Source of the DNA: Nostoc sp. T09
GTDB taxonomy: Bacteria; Cyanobacteriota; Cyanobacteriia; Cyanobacteriales; Nostocaceae
Length of the DNA stretch: 64,000 nt
Direction: 5' to 3'
Assembly: GCF_002154695.1 (NCBI RefSeq)
Contig: NZ_MTAV01000089.1
Span: 1-64,000 of the forward strand
The position numbers and the translations under genes are program-made. Positions 1-9,501 of the stretch are shown here, in pieces. Position 1 is the first letter of the stretch. Each line of letters opens with the position of its first letter. The notes beneath the pieces were generated by a model. It did no database searches. It saw only the letters and a program-made list of their open reading frames with translations, and was not told where the DNA came from.

Positions 1-908
1 TGCTTGGCGCTCGGCGCGGTGTAGCCGCGCCATTGCTTGTGACAGTTGCGTAAGTCCTGAGCTTGATTAAGTAAGTCGGTGGGAAAAAACCAATCTATGT
101 TAAGAAAGGTAAATTAGGCTAAAACTCTCTTTCCTTCTGCCTCCTGCCCTTCGGGTTCGCAGTCGCTCATGGGGGAGACCCCCAAGACCGCGCTGTCTCA
201 CCTCCTGACTTGTAAGTAGGGAACAGGGAACAGGGAACGGGGAACATGTAAGAACTACTTACATGCTTGGCGATGAAAATTTTTTCATGGGGACTGCCTT
301 CTGCCTTATCCCAACGACAAATATTTACGCCGTTCTACTTACAACTATTTAGGACGGGTTGCAGGATTCCCGACTTCTTAAGGGAAGTTAGGAGTCTGAC
401 TACAGTTATTCTTGTCAGCGGTTTGGCTCAAAAACACTACAGCAGAATTCAGGAGTCAGAATTTAGAAGTAACACAGGCTTATGCCTAGATTTTAAGACT
501 GAGGGTCTGTACTTCACCAAAATGAAATCCGCTGTAAATAAAATTGTAAATATTCGTATAAAATATTACAATTTATTGGTAAGAAAGTATTTTATCTGTA
601 ATCTTGCTATTCTGGAAACATCCTTTTAGAACAAAATGTCAATCAATTGTTAATCACTTGATACAATACTTAACGTTCATCTAGGTTGTGTAATTTAGAT
701 TAACAATTTAGAGAAACTCTCTCACAATGAGTAGAATGACAAATACAAACTAAGTCACAACTACCTTATGGATTAGCTAAGCTAGAACTGTAAGGCTCAT
801 TTTTTAAGTCCTCAGCTATTTTGCTACTTTTCCCTGAGGCTTAATAATCAAAAACTCAGCCAATCAAGACCAAGCCAAATTCTTAATAAAGAGCTCCCAC
901 GAATCATA
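1..908. other. Repeat-rich non-coding leader upstream of infC
   Basis: I see no convincing gene here. The only longish reading frame, about 120 codons from 267, runs through repeat-like sequence (for example the GAATTCAGGAGTCAGAATTT stretch near 446) and has no recognisable protein features. The first 260 bases hold a GC-rich palindromic element around 160-205 (GGGGGAGACCCCC core) and a heptamer tandem repeat. From about 500 to 780 the DNA is AT-rich. A short inverted repeat, CCTCAG at 810-815 and CTGAGG at 834-839, lies 70 bases before infC and could be part of its leader. Any promoter for infC must lie in this stretch, but none is close to consensus. Confidence 0.6.
219..246. repeat. Heptamer tandem repeat (STRR type), four units
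   Basis: Four consecutive seven-base units are seen: GGGAACA, GGGAACA, GGGAACG, GGGAACA. Heptanucleotide short tandemly repeated repetitive (STRR) sequences are a known hallmark of heterocystous cyanobacterial genomes. The array sits between inverted copies of TGTAAGTAG (211-219) and CTACTTACA (255-263). A second perfect inverted repeat, CATGTAAG (245-252) and CTTACATG (258-265), overlaps its end. Confidence 0.8.
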
Positions 909-1442
909 ATGCCTGTGATTGAGAAAAAAAGAACTCGCGATCTGCCCCAAATTAACGAACGTATTCGCTTCCCGAAAATTCGGGTTATTGACACTGATGG
1001 GGCCCAATTAGGAATTATGCCCCCCCAAGAAGCACTACAACTAGCTGAAGAAAAAGAGTTGGATTTAGTGCTGCTCAGTGACAAAGCTGACCCGCCGGTT
1101 TGTCGGATTATGGATTATGGGAAATATAAGTTTGAGCAAGAGAAGAAGGCGCGGGAAGCCCGGAAAAAGCAGCACACGGCTGATGTCAAAGAAGTAAAGA
1201 TGCGCTACAAAATAGAAGAACACGACTACAACGTGCGTGTCAAGCAAGCAGAGCGCTTTCTCAAAGACGGTGATAAAGTCAAAGCGACAGTGATGTTCCG
1301 GGGTCGAGAGATTCAACACAGTGACTTAGCAGAAGATTTGCTCAAGCGAATGGCAACTGATTTGGAGCCATTTGGCGAAGTGCAGCAAGCACCGAAAAAA
1401 GAAGGAAGAAATATGATGATGCTGATCTCTCCCAAAAAGTAA
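909..1442 (+). CDS. infC: Translation initiation factor IF-3
   Basis: Binds the 30S subunit, keeps it apart from 50S and checks start-codon and initiator-tRNA pairing during initiation. The 177-residue product has the normal IF-3 length and architecture. An N-terminal domain contains [17 protein letters not shown] near residues 15-32. A lysine-rich linker covers about residues 78-95, and the C-terminal domain includes [12 protein letters not shown]. It stands alone, followed by a strong terminator, so it is probably monocistronic. No clear Shine-Dalgarno sequence precedes the ATG, and the start is supported by the family length. The ATG rather than the AUU start seen in enterobacteria suggests the classic start-codon autoregulation is absent. 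That last point is inference. Confidence 0.97.
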   Translation: MPVIEKKRTRDLPQINERIRFPKIRVIDTDGAQLGIMPPQEALQLAEEKELDLVLLSDKADPPVCRIMDYGKYKFEQEKKAREARKKQHTADVKEVKMRYKIEEHDYNVRVKQAERFLKDGDKVKATVMFRGREIQHSDLAEDLLKRMATDLEPFGEVQQAPKKEGRNMMMLISPKK

Positions 1443-1530
1443 TCTTCCAACTGTTCTAGGCAAGAAGTATAAACCAGAACTAAAGATTTAAAACCATTAC
1501 CGAATTCGGTAAAATTTATCGAAAAATGAT

Positions 1531-1580
1531 AGTCCTGAACGCTGAGTGGGAAAAATAATACTCAGTTGTTCAGGACTTTT
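1531..1580 (+). terminator. Rho-independent terminator after infC
   Basis: A long interrupted hairpin: AGTCCTGAAC (1531-1540) pairs perfectly with GTTCAGGACT (1568-1577). An inner CTGAG/CTCAG pair (1542-1546, 1561-1565) extends the stem, and TTTT follows. It lies about 90 bases after the infC stop codon. A 12-bp palindrome, ACCGAATTCGGT (1499-1510), just upstream is unexplained. Confidence 0.85.
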
Positions 1581-1885
1581 GCCATTTTGGTAAAGGCTGT
1601 TAAAACTCCCCTTTGTTTAGGAGACACAAACAGCAAATAGCCCTGCGCGTCCGGGTTTCCCTACGCGATACGCTAGTCCGTGGAAAGAATTAATCTCCCC
1701 GCATCTGGCTCAACTTTTCAAAATAGCAGTGTAAATTTTGCTACTGCTTAGTTGCTTTGGCCTAGCCTTAAATCCTTGCTCTTAAACAAGCCGCTTTGAA
1801 GCTGCAAAATATACTCCTCCTATTAGTACTCATTATCGAAATTACTTGCCTTTTGCACGGTAAAGATACCAGAAAGAAAAACTGA
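1581..1885. other. Intergenic region with a dispersed-repeat fragment
   Basis: No gene is visible. A GC-rich stretch around 1645-1685 (GCGCGTCCGGG, CTACGCGATACGCTAG) stands out from the AT-rich surroundings. It resembles the small dispersed repeats scattered through Nostoc-type genomes. The remainder is the presumed promoter region of the following transporter-like gene. Confidence 0.5.
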
Positions 1886-4800
1886 ATGGAACTGAAAAAT
1901 AACTGGTTGGCTGCAAATAGAGGCACTCTGGCACGGCTGCTACAGTGGTTAAATCTCCGACCTGAGGAGAGCGAACGGACGTGGATGATGTTTGCCTTTT
2001 ATACTACTGTGTCTGTAGGGTTACGGTGGGCAGAAGACAGTACAGTAGCGCTGTTTTTAGATGAATATGGGGCCGATCCACTGCCTTTAATGTATATCGC
2101 CAGTGCAGCCATCGGTTTTGGACTAGTTGTTTTATATTCTTGGCTACAAAAGATTTTTCCTTTGCGCTGGGTAATTGTGGCGATCGCACCTTGCATGGTG
2201 ATGCCATTAGTTTTATTAGTGTTCTTACATTGGGGGATACATATTTCCTACTTGACGGTTGTTATTGTATTTTTGATGCGGCTATGGGTAGACGCACTTT
2301 ATGTGGTCAATGACCTCAACACTTCCATCGTCGCTAATCAACTATTTAATATTCGCGAGATTAAGCGCACCTATCCACTGGTGAGTAGCGGGTTATTGGT
2401 AGCAGATGTGATCAGCGGCTTTAGTTTGCCCTGGCTGCTAGCATTCGCCAAGCTGAATAAGGTAATTGTTATCGCTTGCGTAGTGATTATTTTAGGAACA
2501 GCAATTCTCTTTTATCTAAGTCATCACTATCGAAAAGCATTTCCCGACGCGCCACAACGACTAAATTCTCCAGAACAAGCGTCCCGACACCGCCGCCTTG
2601 AAGAACCACTCAGCCGTTATAAGTGGCAGCTATTTGCCTTTGTTGGTCTTTTACAAGTGATTGGATTATTAATAGATTTCCAATATCTGCGGGAATTAAA
2701 GTCCAATTTCAATGACCGAGACCTCGCTAGCTTCTTGGGACTATTTGGTGGCATGGTAGGGCTGTGTGAGTTAATGACCCAGTGGTTTATCTCCAGCCGT
2801 TTGATCGAACGTGTGGGAGTGTTTTTTGCGGCAGCGTTACTACCAATTACTGTAGGCTGTATAGTCCCATCTGGGATTGCCATATTTAATTTATTTCCTG
2901 GAATGCAATTGCCCAGCTTTTTTTGGGGGTTAATAATTCTCAAATTCTGCGATGAACTTTTGCGCTACACCTTTATCATGAGTAGCGGACCAGCACTCTA
3001 CCAACCAATTCCCGAAAGAATTCGTAGCCGGATGCAGATATTATCGGGAGGAACGGCAGAAGCGATCGCTACAGGTTTAGCTGGAGTGGTGATTTTTATA
3101 ACTTTATTGGTTTGCGGGAGGTTTGTCTCTGAAGGGCTACAAAAGTGGGTATTTATTGCAGAAACAGTAGTAGTAGCTGGTATCTGTTTAAAAGTAGTTT
3201 TAATGCTGCGATCGCGCTATGTTGACTTATTAGTTTTGAGTGCAGATCGGGGTGAATTAAGCGCCGCAAACGTGGGTCTGCGAGCTTTCCAGCAAGGAGT
3301 AGTCAAGGCTTTAGCAGAAAAGGGCAGTTTAGCGGATAAACGCTCTTGTATTGAACTTTTAGCCCAAATAGATCTCCAAGGTGCGGTGGAAATTTTAGCA
3401 CCTTTGCTAGTGAAGTTACCCCCAGATTTGCAATGCCAAAGCCTGGAAGTCATGCTGATGGCTGAGGCCAATCCGATTTATTTGCCAAATGTCCGCCCTT
3501 TGTTGGAACAACTTCAAGGAGCAATAACTCCAGAGGTGTTTGCTCTTGCCTTGCGCTACGTATGGCTGGCTGAACCACATCCCAATTTAAGTTTATTAGA
3601 AGAGTATCTCCACCCAAGGCAACACTCACTCATCCGCGCCACCGCCGCCGCCTTACTTCTGCGTCAGGGAACGCCAATGCAAAAGGTAGCAGCTACCAAA
3701 GCCATGCGCCGGATGCTGACTCATAAGCAAGAACGGGAACGAGTCAATGGAGTCAAAGCTTTGAGAGAAGCCGTTTATTTACAAGCTTTGCGCATTCACA
3801 TCCCGAATTTGTTGCAAGATGAGTCCTTACGGGTGCGCTGTGCTGTATTAGAAATGATTGCGTCCACCCGTTTGGAGGAATACTATTCAGCATTGCTGGC
3901 GGCATTATATTATAAGTCCACCCGCAGCACAGCAATGCGTGCCTTAGTGCAACTAGAAAATGAAGCTCTAGAAATGCTGTTGCGCCTAGCTACCAACATT
4001 TACAAGCCTGAAGTAGTACGAATGTACGCTTGGCGTAGTATTGGTCAAATAGGGTCTTTGGAAGCTGTAGATTGTTTATGGCAAAACTTGGAACAATCTT
4101 GGGGTTCTACCAGATATCATATCCTCCGCAGCCTATTAAAAATACACAAACAACCAGAAATTAGAAGCTTAGAAGATCAATTTTACGAAGGTAGGGTAGA
4201 AACTTTAATTAAGCAGGAATTAAAGTTTTTAGGAGAGATTTATGCAGCTCATATAGACTTTACACTACAGCAGAATCTCGAGAATCAGCAATCAATAGTA
4301 GTTTTTGAGTTACTACAACGCGCTCTCTTAGACTTAGAAATAGATGTGAAAGAAAGATTGTTGCTGTTACTGAAGTTGCTTTATTCTCCAGAAAATATGC
4401 AAGCAGCGGCTTTTAATCTTCGGTCTGAGTCAGGAGCCAACTTAGCGCGAGGTTTAGAAATTTTAGACCATACTGTGAATCTGTCTTGCAAATCTTTGTT
4501 GTTGAATATTTTAGATCGGCGATCGCATGAAGAAAAACTCTATCTGCTTACAGCAGCAGGGTTAGGAGAATATCAACAGTTGTCAGTCAGCGAGAGGCTA
4601 CGTAGATTGTTGATGCTATCTAACTTCCTGTCAGACTGGTGTTTAGCTTGCTGTTTTCATTTTGCACAAGTTAGCCACATCCGATTAACAACTCCAGAAA
4701 TTATGATTTCTCTGCGCCATCCCACAGGTTTTGTTAGAGAAGCCGCGATCGCGTATCTTAGTGTGGTGTCACGCCGTGTTATTTTAGAACTCCTTCCTCA

Positions 4801-4897
4801 ACTGCAAAAAGATAAACACCCCCTGGTGGCAGCTCAAGTTAAAAAGTTGATGGCAAAATATCAAGTCCAAAATTACAGAGTAGAGCAGGAAGTCTAG
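1886..4897 (+). CDS. Multi-spanning transporter-like protein with C-terminal HEAT repeats
   Basis: A 1003-residue protein in two halves. Residues about 30-440 form roughly a dozen hydrophobic helices resembling an MFS or nucleotide-transporter (NTT)-type permease, for example FAFYTTVSVGLRWAEDS near residue 37. Residues about 480-990 are soluble and helical, with alternating Leu/Ala-rich pairs typical of HEAT repeats, for example LRVRCAVLEMIA near 645. Such fusions occur in cyanobacteria, but I know of no assigned substrate. The HEAT part probably faces the cytoplasm and could bind a partner or regulate transport, which is inference. It ends in a shared terminator facing dxr. The start is the first ATG of the frame, with only a weak ribosome-binding site (GAAAGAAA). 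Identification as a transporter is moderately sure, and the cargo is unknown. Confidence 0.75.
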   Translation: MELKNNWLAANRGTLARLLQWLNLRPEESERTWMMFAFYTTVSVGLRWAEDSTVALFLDEYGADPLPLMYIASAAIGFGLVVLYSWLQKIFPLRWVIVAIAPCMVMPLVLLVFLHWGIHISYLTVVIVFLMRLWVDALYVVNDLNTSIVANQLFNIREIKRTYPLVSSGLLVADVISGFSLPWLLAFAKLNKVIVIACVVIILGTAILFYLSHHYRKAFPDAPQRLNSPEQASRHRRLEEPLSRYKWQLFAFVGLLQVIGLLIDFQYLRELKSNFNDRDLASFLGLFGGMVGLCELMTQWFISSRLIERVGVFFAAALLPITVGCIVPSGIAIFNLFPGMQLPSFFWGLIILKFCDELLRYTFIMSSGPALYQPIPERIRSRMQILSGGTAEAIATGLAGVVIFITLLVCGRFVSEGLQKWVFIAETVVVAGICLKVVLMLRSRYVDLLVLSADRGELSAANVGLRAFQQGVVKALAEKGSLADKRSCIELLAQIDLQGAVEILAPLLVKLPPDLQCQSLEVMLMAEANPIYLPNVRPLLEQLQGAITPEVFALALRYVWLAEPHPNLSLLEEYLHPRQHSLIRATAAALLLRQGTPMQKVAATKAMRRMLTHKQERERVNGVKALREAVYLQALRIHIPNLLQDESLRVRCAVLEMIASTRLEEYYSALLAALYYKSTRSTAMRALVQLENEALEMLLRLATNIYKPEVVRMYAWRSIGQIGSLEAVDCLWQNLEQSWGSTRYHILRSLLKIHKQPEIRSLEDQFYEGRVETLIKQELKFLGEIYAAHIDFTLQQNLENQQSIVVFELLQRALLDLEIDVKERLLLLLKLLYSPENMQAAAFNLRSESGANLARGLEILDHTVNLSCKSLLLNILDRRSHEEKLYLLTAAGLGEYQQLSVSERLRRLLMLSNFLSDWCLACCFHFAQVSHIRLTTPEIMISLRHPTGFVREAAIAYLSVVSRRVILELLPQLQKDKHPLVAAQVKKLMAKYQVQNYRVEQEV

Positions 4898-4975
4898 GTT
4901 GAAAATTGGATATGGAGCATGGGGGATTGGTTATTTGTCTACCTCATCTTTGGATTTCTTAGTCCCCAACAAAGT

Positions 4976-5008
4976 AAAACCCAACAAATTCTTGGTTTTG
5001 TTGGGTTT
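4976..5008. terminator. Bidirectional terminator between the transporter gene and dxr
   Basis: AAACCCAACAAA (4977-4988) pairs with TTTGTTGGGTTT (4997-5008) around a short loop, with A-rich and T-rich sequence on the two sides. It sits between two convergent genes, so it can serve both strands. Confidence 0.8.
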
Positions 5009-5014
5009 CGTTAC

Positions 5015-6211
5015 CTATCGTAGTGAAATTACCCGCGAGTTGCTTGCTAAATTTTCAGTTGCTGTTAAAACTTCTTGTCTTGCCCATTTATCTGCTGCCA
5101 AAATGTCATCTAAAGAGGGATTTTTACAGTTATCATTTTGATGGCGATCGCACACCCATTCGATACAACGAGGAATATCTAAAAAGCGAATTTTTTCTTC
5201 TAAAAATAAAGCCACAGCTTGTTCATTGGCAGCATTCAATACAGCCGGCATGGAGCCACCAGCCCGACCGACAGCATAAGCTATTTGCATACAAGGATAC
5301 TTTTGATGGTCTGGTTCACGGAAGGTTAAGTTTCCAGCTTTCACCAAATCTAGTCGTTCCCAGTCAGTGTAGATGCGATCGGGCCAAGATAAAGCATACA
5401 GTAAGGGTAAACGCATATCCGGCCAGCCGAGTTGGGCTAAAACTGAAGTATCTTGCAGTTCAATTAGCGAGTGAATAATGCTTTGGGGATGGATGACAAT
5501 CTCAATTTGGTCATAATCTAAACCAAAGAGAAAATGCGCCTCAATTACCTCTAACCCTTTATTCATCAAAGTAGCAGAGTCTACTGTGATTTTACGTCCC
5601 ATCGACCAGTTAGGATGCTTAAGAGCATCAGCAACCGTGACTTCTGCTAACTTTTCTACCTCCCAATCCCGGAAAGCTCCACCAGAAGCAGTAAGCAAAA
5701 TCTTCCGTAAACCGCCGTTTGGCACACCTTGGAGGCATTGAAATATTGCGGAATGCTCTGAGTCAGCTGGTAGTAATTTTACACCGTATTTCTCTACTAA
5801 AGGTAGAACCACAGGAGCACCAGCAATCAAAGTTTCTTTGTTCGCCAAAGCGATATCTTTACCAGCTTCAATAGCAGCGATGGTGGGGAGTAATCCCGCA
5901 CAACCAACGATACCAGTGACGACTGTTTCAGCATCGCCGTAGCGAGCAACTTCTATAACTCCAGCCTCGCCAGCAAGAAGAATTGGTTGAGGATCGAGGT
6001 CTTTGATTGCTTCTTGCAGCGTCGGCAATTTATCTTCTAAACAAATGGCTGCTATCTGCGGTCGAAACTGCCGAATCTGAGCAGCCAACATTTCTACATT
6101 GCTCCCCGCTGCCAATCCTACAATCCGAAACTGATCTGGGTACTGGGCAACAATATCTAAAGTCTGAGTACCAATAGAGCCAGTTGAACCAACAAGAGTA
6201 ATAGCTTTCAC
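5015..6211 (-). CDS. dxr: 1-deoxy-D-xylulose 5-phosphate reductoisomerase
   Basis: Second step of the MEP isoprenoid pathway: NADPH-dependent rearrangement and reduction of DXP to 2-C-methyl-D-erythritol 4-phosphate, in the cytosol. The 398-residue product has the normal length. The NADPH-binding [14 protein letters not shown] lies at residues 8-21. [11 protein letters not shown] and the metal-binding [11 protein letters not shown] follow, and then [24 protein letters not shown] is split over the catalytic loop. The gene is transcribed away from the DUF2079 cluster, with about 290 bp of shared upstream DNA. Isoprenoid precursors feed carotenoids, chlorophyll phytyl chains, quinones and the polyprenyl-phosphate sugar carriers that GT-C enzymes use. 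Any functional link to the neighbouring cluster is only suggestive. Confidence 0.97.
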   Translation of the reverse strand: MKAITLVGSTGSIGTQTLDIVAQYPDQFRIVGLAAGSNVEMLAAQIRQFRPQIAAICLEDKLPTLQEAIKDLDPQPILLAGEAGVIEVARYGDAETVVTGIVGCAGLLPTIAAIEAGKDIALANKETLIAGAPVVLPLVEKYGVKLLPADSEHSAIFQCLQGVPNGGLRKILLTASGGAFRDWEVEKLAEVTVADALKHPNWSMGRKITVDSATLMNKGLEVIEAHFLFGLDYDQIEIVIHPQSIIHSLIELQDTSVLAQLGWPDMRLPLLYALSWPDRIYTDWERLDLVKAGNLTFREPDHQKYPCMQIAYAVGRAGGSMPAVLNAANEQAVALFLEEKIRFLDIPRCIEWVCDRHQNDNCKNPSLDDILAADKWARQEVLTATENLASNSRVISLR

Positions 6212-6503
6212 AATTGTTTAAGATTTACAGACAACTCTCACTATAAATTGCTGAGGACTCCTTCATCAAAGCGATCGCTAGAATCGTTGCAGCTTGGGAT
6301 TAAAGCAAAACGTCAATATTTATTCTAGGGTTTGATATCCGAAATCTTTATTTATACAAAGATTATATGAACTCTAGTCGCTAAAGAACTGGCGTTCCTT
6401 TTCCATCTCATCTGCTGCGCTACCTTTTCGAGTAATATATCTAAATTGCAACTTGGTAAGCATAGTTTTTTCCACTTTAAATTTTTAATCGCTTCTTGAT
6501 GGC

Positions 6504-7904
6504 ATGGGAAAAAAACTGAATCAGCTTGCTCCAGTTCGTTGGATGATTGGCGTTAGCACCTTAATATTGTTTGCTTGTAGCAGTTTACGACACGAGCTAT
6601 TTCAGTCAGGCGCTTGGGATTTAGGGTTTTTTGACCAGGCGGTTTATTTAATTAGTCAGGGAAAACCACCGATTTCTTCTTTTGTTGGCTTTCACGTTCT
6701 AGCCGACCATGCTGCTTTGATCTTGTATCCTTTAGCTTTGCTGTACAAAATTTACCCCACTGTCTACTGGTTATTTGCCGTGCAGGCAGTTGCTTTGGCA
6801 TTAGGTACTTTGCCTACTTGGTATTTAGCTCGTCAAGCTGGATTGAAGGAAAGTCAAGCAATTGCTCTAGCAACTACTTACTTACTGTATCCATTAATTT
6901 TTAATATCAATTTGTTTGATTTCCATCCGGATGTGATAGCTGTACCAGCAATATTGGCAGCAGTTTTAGCTGCGAGAAGCGGCAATATTTGGTGGTTTTG
7001 TGGCAGTATTTTCATAGTATTGGGATGTAAAGCAGTATTTGCTCTCAGCATCGCCGCAATGGGAGTCTGGCTGCTGGTATTTGAGAAGCGAAGGTTATAC
7101 GGTGCGATCGCTCTTATTATTGGTCTTGCTTGGTTTGCGATCTCTACCAAAGGAATCATTCCTTATTTTGGTGGCTCTGCGGCATCAGTAGAACGTCATA
7201 TTTATCGTTATAGCTATCTGGGAAAATCCTTTCCAGAAATGGCTCAAACTTTTCTTTTTAAACCAGGCATTGTATTAGAAAAGGTACTGTCATTTGATAA
7301 CCTTTCCTATTTGCTTTTGCTGTTTGTGCCTGTTATTTGGGGGCTTTCTCTGCCAGCTATGACACCTTTGGTAGCGGCTATCCCACCTTTAGCAATCAAT
7401 TTGATAGCTGACTATCAACATCAAAAAGATTTAGTGTTTCAATATTCTTTACCAATTTTGCCGTTTCTGTTACTAGCAGCGATAAAAAGTCTAGCAGCAG
7501 GCAAGGGATTGCTGCAAAATAAACGAGCAATTATTTTGTGGTCATTAATCGCATTTTTAAGCTTAGGTAAATATGGTTTTTTTTGGACAAAATATTTGAG
7601 TTACCTCGATACTTGGCAAGCGACAAGAGATGCGATCGCCCAAATTAAAACAATAGGAAGTATTTACACTACAGATATAATTGCCCCTCATGTAACTCAT
7701 CGCCAATCAATCAAGCTGATAGATGCTAATTCTCCAATTAAGGATTTAACAGAGTTTGATTATGTTTTGCTGAATGTTCGCCACACTGGACTTTGGTCTT
7801 ATCAGCCAGAATTTTCTGCCAGCTTGGTACAAAAATTAAAAAATCGCTCCGAATTTAAGTTGAGTTATCAGCGTGATGATGTGTATTTATTTATTAAAAC
7901 TTAA
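6504..7904 (+). CDS. DUF2079 membrane protein, GT-C-like (copy 1 of 4)
   Basis: A 466-residue multi-spanning membrane protein of the DUF2079 family, which I recall as belonging to the GT-C glycosyltransferase fold. Helix 1 covers about residues 12-27. The first extracytoplasmic loop carries WDLGFFDQAVYLISQ with Asp39 and Asp44, then ADHA with Asp68. GT-C enzymes place catalytic or metal-binding acids in this loop. FDFHPD lies near residue 137. About ten helices follow to residue 350, and a soluble tail of about 100 residues ends in SYQRDDVYLF. The reaction is not established for the family; a lipid-linked sugar transferase is the likely class. It is first in a co-oriented run of six GT-C-like genes. 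The start ATG aligns with copies 3 and 4. Confidence 0.82.
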   Translation: MGKKLNQLAPVRWMIGVSTLILFACSSLRHELFQSGAWDLGFFDQAVYLISQGKPPISSFVGFHVLADHAALILYPLALLYKIYPTVYWLFAVQAVALALGTLPTWYLARQAGLKESQAIALATTYLLYPLIFNINLFDFHPDVIAVPAILAAVLAARSGNIWWFCGSIFIVLGCKAVFALSIAAMGVWLLVFEKRRLYGAIALIIGLAWFAISTKGIIPYFGGSAASVERHIYRYSYLGKSFPEMAQTFLFKPGIVLEKVLSFDNLSYLLLLFVPVIWGLSLPAMTPLVAAIPPLAINLIADYQHQKDLVFQYSLPILPFLLLAAIKSLAAGKGLLQNKRAIILWSLIAFLSLGKYGFFWTKYLSYLDTWQATRDAIAQIKTIGSIYTTDIIAPHVTHRQSIKLIDANSPIKDLTEFDYVLLNVRHTGLWSYQPEFSASLVQKLKNRSEFKLSYQRDDVYLFIKT

Positions 7905-7944
7905 TTCAATAACACTTATAAATCATTTACTAAAACTCTCTTAA

Positions 7945-7982
7945 TTCTTATCTTTGTGACCTCTGTGTCTCTGTGGTTCGTT
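7945..7982. repeat. Short dispersed CTCTGTG-rich repeat between DUF2079 copies 1 and 2
   Basis: The stretch with GTGACCTCTGTGTCTCTGTG between the stop of copy 1 and the start of copy 2 reads like a small dispersed repeat. A weaker relative lies between copies 3 and 4 (about 10931-10955), and another precedes the DUF4079 gene (about 50230-50292, CCTCTGTGCT). It provides an in-frame GTG (7973) that would artificially lengthen copy 2. Confidence 0.4.
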
Positions 7983-8035
7983 TAAAAAATAATTTTATTA
8001 ACCAATTTATAATTCTATTTATTACTTCAAAATTG

Positions 8036-9463
8036 ATGAACAATCAAGTAAAAGAAATTAATTATATATCATCAAAGTTACTCGTAACTCCTATAGTTTC
8101 GATGATAAGCATTAGTACCTTATTCTTATTTATCTCCAGCATCTTTAGACATGAAAAATTTGATTCAGGCGCTTGGGACTTAGGAATTTTTGACCAGGCA
8201 GTTTACTTAATTAGTCAGGCACAACCGCCAATTTCTTCTTTTTTAAATTTTCATATCCTAGCCGATCATGCTGCTTGGATATTGTATCCCTTGGCTTTGC
8301 TGTACAAAATTTACCCTAGTGTTTATTGGTTGTTTACTGTTCAGTCAATTGCTTTAGCTGTAGGTGCTTTACCTATATGGTATCTAGCACGTCAGGCTGG
8401 ACTGAAAAACAGTCAAAGAGTTGTAATGGTAGTAGTTTATCTACTCTATCCATTAGTGTATAACGCCAATTTATTTGATTTTCATCCAGATACGATCGCT
8501 GTTCCAGCGCTGTTATGGGCAGTTTTAGCCGCAAGGTTAGGAAAAATCGGTTGGTTTTGTTTCAGCGTTATTGTAGTTTTGGGATGTAAGGCGGTATTCT
8601 CTCTGACAATTGCGGCGATGGGAGTTTGGTTACTTTGTTTTGAAAAAAAGCGTTTATGTGGTGCGATCGCTATTTTTGCAGGTATTGCCTGGTTTGCGAT
8701 CGCTAACAAATTCATCATTCCTGTATTTGGTGGTGAAGCAGCATTACTAGAGCGTCATTTCTATCGATATAGTTATCTAGGAAACTCTTTTCCAGAAATG
8801 GTTAAAATTCTGCTGATGCAACCAGGAATTATTTTAGAAAAAATTTTTTCTTTAACTAATTTAGGATATTTACTGCTACTAGTAGTACCTGTAATTTGGG
8901 GACTTGCACCTCAAGGTTTAACACCTTTAATTAGTGCTATTCCTTGCTTATTACTCAATATTCTTGCCGATCATCCATCGCAAAAAGATTTAATTCGTCA
9001 TTATTCCCTACCTGTTTTACCATTTTTGATGTTAACTGTAATTGCTAACTTGGCAGCAGGTAGAGTATGGTTACAACAAAAAAAAATCATTATTCTTTGG
9101 TCGCTAGTAGGGTTTTTAGCTTTAGCGAAAATTCCTTTTATTAGCTCAAAACAAATGTGGTATGCGGACACTTTGCAAGCTACAAAAGAAGCGATCGCCT
9201 TAGTTCAAGCTCAAGGCAGTGTGCTGACTACATATAATATTGCTCCTCATTTAGCCCATCGACCATTAATCAAGTTAACAGATACATCTGCCTCACCAGT
9301 AGATTTCAATGTATTTGATTACGTCTTACTAAATCTTCGTCATCATTTTAGTACTCAAGAATTTGCTAATGGTTTGGCTAATCAATTAAAAAATAATCAA
9401 AAATTTCAGTTAAAATATCAGCGCGATGAAGTTTATTTATTTGAGAAAAATAAGCAGAAATAG
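8036..9463 (+). CDS. DUF2079 membrane protein, GT-C-like (copy 2 of 4)
   Basis: A paralogue of the preceding gene, 475 residues from the ATG at 8036. An upstream in-frame GTG at 7973 would add 21 residues encoded partly by a dispersed repeat. The ATG start gives a length matching the other copies (461-466), so I prefer it. It keeps the loop motifs WDLGIFDQAVYLISQ and ADHAAW, the helix-2 block LALLYKIYPSVYWLF, the FDFHPD motif, and the tail ending KYQRDEVYLF. It is the most diverged copy, with a shortened loop before the last motif and many substitutions in the N-terminal helix. It has no separate promoter that I can see. The function is inferred only at the level of a GT-C-like transferase. 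Confidence 0.8.
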   Translation: MNNQVKEINYISSKLLVTPIVSMISISTLFLFISSIFRHEKFDSGAWDLGIFDQAVYLISQAQPPISSFLNFHILADHAAWILYPLALLYKIYPSVYWLFTVQSIALAVGALPIWYLARQAGLKNSQRVVMVVVYLLYPLVYNANLFDFHPDTIAVPALLWAVLAARLGKIGWFCFSVIVVLGCKAVFSLTIAAMGVWLLCFEKKRLCGAIAIFAGIAWFAIANKFIIPVFGGEAALLERHFYRYSYLGNSFPEMVKILLMQPGIILEKIFSLTNLGYLLLLVVPVIWGLAPQGLTPLISAIPCLLLNILADHPSQKDLIRHYSLPVLPFLMLTVIANLAAGRVWLQQKKIIILWSLVGFLALAKIPFISSKQMWYADTLQATKEAIALVQAQGSVLTTYNIAPHLAHRPLIKLTDTSASPVDFNVFDYVLLNLRHHFSTQEFANGLANQLKNNQKFQLKYQRDEVYLFEKNKQK

Positions 9464-9501
9464 AATTTTTTTCATAAAAATTGTTAATTGTTCTAACTGG
9501 C

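Noticed and set aside
267-629. 120-codon rightward frame before infC
   Set aside because: Runs through repeat-like DNA, has no recognisable domain or ribosome-binding site, and has unlikely composition.
5023-5478. Rightward frame opposite dxr
   Set aside because: It lies wholly within the well-supported dxr gene on the other strand and has no protein signature.
7973-8035. N-terminal 21-residue extension of DUF2079 copy 2 from a GTG
   Set aside because: The extra part is encoded by a dispersed repeat and AT-rich DNA and has no counterpart in the other three copies.
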